Assembly (NCBI GenBank): GCA_965221935.1
Contig: CBDCSZ010000008.1
Span: forward strand, 1-64,000
Length of the DNA stretch: 64,000 nucleotides
Origin: JAPOXR01 sp965221935
GTDB lineage: Bacteria; Pseudomonadota; Alphaproteobacteria; Rhodobacterales; Rhodobacteraceae
Direction of reading: 5' to 3'
Below, one piece after another: positions 63,965 through 64,000 of this stretch. A program made the position numbers and the translations under genes. The first letter of the stretch is position 1; the number at the start of each line of letters is the position of its first letter. A model generated the notes under the pieces. It was not told the DNA's origin and made no database searches. It worked only from the letters and a program-made list of their open reading frames with translations.

Positions 63965-64000
63965 CAGAAGTTTCTCATATAGCGTTCGATCTCAACCGAA
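63964..64000 (-). CDS. C-terminal end of an upstream BMC-operon gene (partial)
   Basis: Only the last codons are inside the window: SVEIERYMRNF then TGA, overlapping the BMC-P start. Tight coupling indicates that the operon continues to the right. Eleven residues are too few to name the family. Confidence 0.6.
   Translation of the reverse strand, partial: SVEIERYMRNF

Overview
The window looks like the chromosome of a GC-rich alphaproteobacterium. The lineage markers are a DUF2794 protein, HspQ, a CXXC-containing CnoX-type thioredoxin/TPR co-chaperone, a Trm112-like protein and a UbiH-type monooxygenase. It is also an eroding genome: six insertion sequences have readable target duplications, and there are many broken genes (IS-interrupted, frameshifted or carrying in-frame stops). 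That pattern fits a population with relaxed selection, such as a host-associated or recently bottlenecked lineage. This last point is inference.

Layout. 1-1613: edge copy of an IS4-type element (transposase with an N-terminal DUF4338/DruA-like domain) that has cut off an Fnr-type regulator. 2169-6271: housekeeping genes on + (MBL-fold hydrolase, aspartate-semialdehyde dehydrogenase, M17 aminopeptidase, NlpC/P60 peptidase). 6405-9345: a small island with a decayed tyrosine integrase followed by a three-gene cassette (TIGR04255-like protein, HTH protein, unknown protein). 9541-16937: DUF2794, gamma-glutamyltransferase, HspQ, a dead methyltransferase, an atypical OmpR-type regulator, exonuclease III, CnoX, a Lon-N-domain protein and a Trm112-like protein. 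16981-24556 (-): UbiH-like monooxygenase, TPR protein and a complete Liv-type (branched-chain amino acid family) ABC transporter. 25572-26471: a cache-like periplasmic protein.

27398-39002 (-): an Opp/Dpp-type peptide importer operon (A-B-C-D-F) ending in an M19 membrane dipeptidase. The operon is dead. The dipeptidase is split by two IS elements, oppD by an IS5-family element, and oppA and oppF each carry an in-frame TGA. Removing each IS with one target copy restores the reading frame exactly. 39671-46282 (+): a carbohydrate-type ABC operon with an unusual composition (family-1 binding protein, two permeases, a Nif3-like protein, an NMT1/THI5-like protein without signal peptide, MalK-type ATPase).

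46505-55843: a Russian-doll stack of IS elements. An IS110-like remnant contains the DUF4338/IS4 element (46628-55341, 10-bp duplication). That element contains an IS256 element and, separately, an IS1111-type IS110 element. The IS110 element is itself interrupted by a second IS1111-type copy, which is interrupted by an IS1634-type element. 56074-58018: an HD phosphohydrolase overlapping a YwgA/SocA-like partner (frameshifted).

58516-64000 (-): part of a bacterial microcompartment operon that runs off the right edge. In transcription order: end of an unknown gene, BMC-P vertex protein, BMC-H shell protein, an octopine/opine-dehydrogenase-like protein, CoA-acylating aldehyde dehydrogenase, tandem-domain BMC-T shell protein, malate/lactate-dehydrogenase-like protein (one-base frameshift) and RidA. 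Genes overlap or nearly touch, so they are probably one transcript. An opine-dehydrogenase-like enzyme plus an imine deaminase (RidA) inside a metabolosome locus is the most promising candidate here for an undescribed system.
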